Assembly: GCA_045650705.1 (NCBI GenBank)
Contig: JAZRRK010000009.1
Span: 1-9,543, forward strand
Direction: 5' to 3'
From: UMGS1781 sp045650705
GTDB taxonomy: Bacteria > Bacillota > Clostridia > TANB77 > CAG-508
DNA length: 9,543 nucleotides
Shown here: positions 7,344 through 9,543 of the stretch, piece by piece
How the letters are laid out: every line of letters starts with the position of its first letter
Numbering within the stretch: the first letter of the stretch is position 1
Notes under the pieces: generated by a model
Told to the model about the DNA's origin: nothing
Databases searched by the model: none
The model's input: the letters and a program-made list of their open reading frames with translations, nothing else
Program-made: the position numbers and the translations under genes

Positions 7344-8510
7344 CTATAGGTTTCTAGGACCATCCCCTATGTCTACTACATAGAATTCTGGTTTATATCC
7401 TATCTGTTCTGTATATTTTTCTTCTACATTTTTTATAAAACTATCTACATATTCTGTCTCTACAATACTTACTGCGCATCCACCAAATCCTGCTCCTGTC
7501 ATTCTTGCTCCTATTACGCCTTTTTGTTTCAATGCCTCTGCAACTAATGTATCTAGTTCTATACCTGTTACTTCATAATCATCTCTTAATGAGTTATGTG
7601 AATCTACCATTAATTTTCCAAATAATTCTAGATTATTATCTTGTAATGCTTGTACTGCTTTAAGTGTTCTTTGATTTTCATATACTGCATGTTTTGCACG
7701 TTTTTGTCTTATTTCATCTTTTATTAAATCTTTATTTCCTTCAAATTGTTCTTCTGTAAGTTCCCCTAATGCTTTTATTTTTAGTCCACCTTGTTGTAGT
7801 TCATCTAATGCCATTTCACATTCTGCTCTTCTTACATTATATTTTGAGTCTCCTAGTCCTCTTTTTTTATTTGTATTCATTATTACTATTTTTGTATTAT
7901 CTAATTTTATTGGTGCATATTGGAATTCTAGTGTTGCTGTATCTAAAAATACTGCATTATCCTTTTTTCCGTTTGCTATAACAAACTGATCCATAATACC
8001 ACAATTTACACCAACATATTTATTTTCTGCTTTTTGTCCTATTAGTGCCATTTTTGTATTATCTATATCAAGTTTAAACATATCTCTTAATATATATGCT
8101 GTTAATACCTCTAATGAAGCTGATGATGATAATCCTGCTCCATTTGGTATAGTTCCATAATATACTACGTCGAATCCATGATCTATATTGTATCCTTCAT
8201 CTATTAAGGCCCATATTACTGCCTTTGGATAATTTATCCAATTTTCATTTTCATTATATACTAAATTTTCAATTGAAGATGAAATTATTCCTAATTCATC
8301 AAAATTTATTGAGTAGAAATTTAAAATTTTATCTTCTCTTTCTCTTACAGTCGCATACGTTCCCATTGTTAATGCACATGGAAAAACGTGTCCTCCGTTA
8401 TAATCTGTATGTTCTCCTATTAAATTTACTCTGCCTGGAGCGAAATATGTTTTAAATCTTCCTTCTGTTCCAAAAATTTCTTTAAATTTAGCTTCGACTA
8501 TTTCTTTCAT
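7344..8510 (-). CDS. galK: Galactokinase
   Basis: Phosphorylates alpha-D-galactose with ATP to galactose 1-phosphate, the entry to the Leloir pathway. 388 residues, full family length (GHMP kinase superfamily). The galactokinase signature GRVNLIGEHTDYNGG is at 26-40 with the likely catalytic Arg27. The ATP-binding GHMP motif PNGAGLSSSAS is at 122-132, CGIMDQF at 170-176 supplies the likely catalytic base Asp174, and the third motif GARMTGAGFGG is at 334-344. GGAGG lies 6 bases before ATG. It opens the galK-coaW-glgP unit. No galT, galE, galM or transporter gene is in the window, so the rest of the pathway must be elsewhere or replaced. Its promoter region carries a LacI/CcpA-like operator and two inverted repeats. 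Confidence 0.96.
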   Translation of the reverse strand: MKEIVEAKFKEIFGTEGRFKTYFAPGRVNLIGEHTDYNGGHVFPCALTMGTYATVREREDKILNFYSINFDELGIISSSIENLVYNENENWINYPKAVIWALIDEGYNIDHGFDVVYYGTIPNGAGLSSSASLEVLTAYILRDMFKLDIDNTKMALIGQKAENKYVGVNCGIMDQFVIANGKKDNAVFLDTATLEFQYAPIKLDNTKIVIMNTNKKRGLGDSKYNVRRAECEMALDELQQGGLKIKALGELTEEQFEGNKDLIKDEIRQKRAKHAVYENQRTLKAVQALQDNNLELFGKLMVDSHNSLRDDYEVTGIELDTLVAEALKQKGVIGARMTGAGFGGCAVSIVETEYVDSFIKNVEEKYTEQIGYKPEFYVVDIGDGPRNL

Positions 8511-8542
8511 TTTTTCCTCCTAAAACGGAATATATATCATAA

Positions 8543-8562
8543 TATAAATGCGTGTATTTATA
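8543..8562 (-). repeat. Inverted repeat in the galK leader
   Basis: TATAAAT (8543-8549) and ATTTATA (8556-8562) are perfect 7-base complements around GCGTGT. It lies just downstream of the predicted start site and overlaps the end of the operator-like site at 8559-8573. It could be a second protein site or a weak leader hairpin. The arms contain only A and T, so chance is a real alternative. Confidence 0.4.
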
Positions 8563-8573
8563 ATCGTTTACAT
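8559..8573 (-). promoter_or_regulatory. LacI-family operator (cre- or GalR-like) at galK start site
   Basis: Minus strand ATGTAAACGATTATA matches 14 of 15 positions of the CcpA cre consensus WTGNAARCGNWWWCA (only the penultimate C is T), and it is near the symmetric TGTAAACGTTTACA form used by GalR-type regulators. It overlaps the last bases of the -10 box and covers the predicted start, the position expected of a repressor site. Which LacI-family protein binds cannot be told here. Confidence 0.6.
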
Positions 8574-8601
8574 TCTACCACAAACTAATTTTAATAATCA
8601 A
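8572..8601 (-). promoter_or_regulatory. Promoter of the galK-coaW-glgP unit
   Basis: Minus strand: -35 TTGATT (8596-8601), an 18-base spacer, -10 TAGAAT (8572-8577) preceded by TGG, an extended -10 that would offset the imperfect hexamers. Predicted start near 8565, with a leader of about 55 bases ending in TTTTAGGAGG. The next promoter-like sequence on this strand lies beyond glgP. Confidence 0.6.
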
Positions 8602-8622
8602 TAGATTTTTACAAAAATCTAT
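8601..8622. repeat. AT-rich palindrome with 10-base arms between pdaA and galK
   Basis: Perfect arms ATAGATTTTT (8601-8610) and AAAAATCTAT (8613-8622) around AC. The element begins 8 bases after the pdaA stop and touches the galK -35 box. On the minus strand it is followed by TTGATTATT, a poor T-run, so it is at best a weak terminator for pdaA. Its place immediately upstream of the -35 also fits a dimeric activator or repressor site. Both readings are inference. Confidence 0.5.
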
Positions 8623-8630
8623 AATATTTT

Positions 8631-9437
8631 TTATGGTTTAAATTCATCTAAGTTTTTGAACTCATAACCTTGCTTTTTTATCTCTTTTATTATGTAGTCT
8701 AATACATTACAGTTATCTTTTGAATTGGCATGTAGAAGTATTACTGCACCGTTATGTAAGTTTCCCATTATTTTCTCTTTTGCATATTCTTCTCTTCCTT
8801 GTTTATTTTCATCCCAATCATCATATGCAAAACTCCACATTACAGTTTTATATCCTAATGATTTAGTTAAAGCTAAAGTTCTTTCACTAAATTCTCCTCT
8901 TGGTGGTCTAAAGTATTTCATCTCATAATTAAATTTTTCATATACTGCCATATGAAGTTTTGTTATTTCTTCTTTTAATTTATTATCCTCTATATCTGGC
9001 ATAGATGGATGATTGACTGTATGATTTCCTACAATGTGCCCTTCATCTATCATTCTCTTTACTAATTCTTCTTGTGTATTTAAATAATGCCCTGTTATGA
9101 AAAAAGCGGCCTTTACATTATTTTCTTTTAATACATCTAATATTTTTGATGTATATCCTGCTTCATATCCATTATCAAATGTTAAATATATATATTTATC
9201 TTCGCTATTTCCTATTGCTATATCTCCATTTTGGTTTATTAATTCCAAATTTTCACTTCCTAAATCTGGTTGCTCATGCTTATCATTTCTTTTAATTCCC
9301 CAGCCTATTTTCTTATTACTCAAAACCTCTCCGCTACTTGTTTGCAATGTTTCTCTATTTTCTGAATTATTTATAAATATAAAAATCACTAACATTGCAA
9401 TAATTGCTAAAATTATATAAACATATTTTTTATTCAT
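8631..9437 (-). CDS. pdaA: Muramic delta-lactam (PdaA-type) polysaccharide deacetylase
   Basis: In Bacillus, PdaA removes the acetyl group from N-acetylmuramic acid after its peptide is cut off, leading to the muramic delta-lactam of the spore cortex. 268 residues from ATG 9435-9437: a short basic N-terminus, one hydrophobic anchor (about 5-23), a linker, and a NodB domain from about residue 82. Motifs: YLTFDNGYEAGYT (84-96) with catalytic Asp88 and Asn89 where most NodB enzymes have Asp, a change I know as normal in PdaA; metal ligands His139 and His143 in GNHTVNHPS; RPPRGEFS (177-184); WSFAYDDW (201-208); and ILLHANSKDN (233-242) with His236. IGWGIKRNDKHEQPD (44-58) also recalls the PdaA entry segment. 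A TTG four codons upstream (9447-9449) is in frame but lies inside the GGAGG, which is 5 bases from the ATG, so ATG is the start. Implies a spore former. Confidence 0.87.
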   Translation of the reverse strand: MNKKYVYIILAIIAMLVIFIFINNSENRETLQTSSGEVLSNKKIGWGIKRNDKHEQPDLGSENLELINQNGDIAIGNSEDKYIYLTFDNGYEAGYTSKILDVLKENNVKAAFFITGHYLNTQEELVKRMIDEGHIVGNHTVNHPSMPDIEDNKLKEEITKLHMAVYEKFNYEMKYFRPPRGEFSERTLALTKSLGYKTVMWSFAYDDWDENKQGREEYAKEKIMGNLHNGAVILLHANSKDNCNVLDYIIKEIKKQGYEFKNLDEFKP

Positions 9438-9543
9438 TATTACCTCCAATTTGTTTAAAATGTATCTTCTTTATTAATAAATATGTTTACATCTTTTACT
9501 TTATTCTTTTTATTATATTTCTTTATAATTTGATATCTTTATG
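9438..9543 (-). other. Leader region of pdaA, promoter unclear
   Basis: About 106 bases to the window edge. Minus strand holds a perfect -10 TATAAT (9512-9517) but no matching -35 within 16-18 bases. A sigma-G-like pair (GAATA at 9502-9506 and CATATTTA at 9478-9485) has a 16-base spacer instead of the 18 expected, and misses one core base. ATGTAAAC here recalls the first half of the galK operator, without a second half. No gene can be assigned; the short open frames run off the edge or lack a start. Confidence 0.3.

Noticed and set aside
9478..9506. Sigma-G-like promoter for pdaA (GAATA and CATATTTA)
   Set aside because: The spacer is 16 rather than 18 bases and the -10 misses a core base; attractive because pdaA is forespore-expressed in Bacillus, but not good enough to call.
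9462..9541. Minus-strand open stretch of about 27 codons ending just before the pdaA ribosome binding site, possibly the end of an upstream gene
   Set aside because: It is preceded by an in-frame TAA at the window edge and has no start codon; in such AT-rich DNA this length is not convincing.

Overview
The window is very AT-rich and carries seven protein genes, all read from the minus strand. The protein families (a PdaA-type muramic lactam deacetylase, a FemX/MurM-like acyltransferase, a type II pantothenate kinase, a DUF3417-type glucan phosphorylase) and the strong AGGAGG ribosome binding sites suggest a low-GC Firmicute. A clostridial, probably endospore-forming host is likely. The species cannot be named from this sequence. 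I see no rRNA, tRNA, CRISPR array, insertion sequence or integrase.

In transcription order (right to left): (1) pdaA, a membrane-anchored NodB-fold deacetylase of spore-cortex type, at the right edge. (2) A promoter with a LacI/CcpA-type operator over the expected start site, driving galK - coaW - glgP (galactokinase, type II pantothenate kinase, alpha-glucan phosphorylase), a probable sugar-responsive operon linking hexose and glycogen use with the first step of CoA synthesis. (3) Behind glgP, a palindromic repeat and a hairpin that looks like the operon terminator. (4) A clear sigma-A promoter for a FemAB-type acyltransferase, pyruvate kinase (pyk) and a membrane zinc metallopeptidase of YugP type, packed with gaps of 18 and 0 bases. 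(5) Another promoter and a second copy of the palindromic repeat, now inside the leader of a prepilin-like gene cut by the left edge.

Most of the window is housekeeping carbon metabolism and cell-wall work. The parts that merit a second look are at the edges and between genes: the truncated protein that joins a type IV pilin-like leader to a sequence resembling phage or surface structural proteins, the shared GC-rich palindrome (one copy in that gene's 5' leader), the dense set of symmetric elements at the galK promoter, and the divergent metallopeptidase. I do not see a complete undescribed defence or mobile system here. The pilin-like gene is the best lead and continues beyond base 1.
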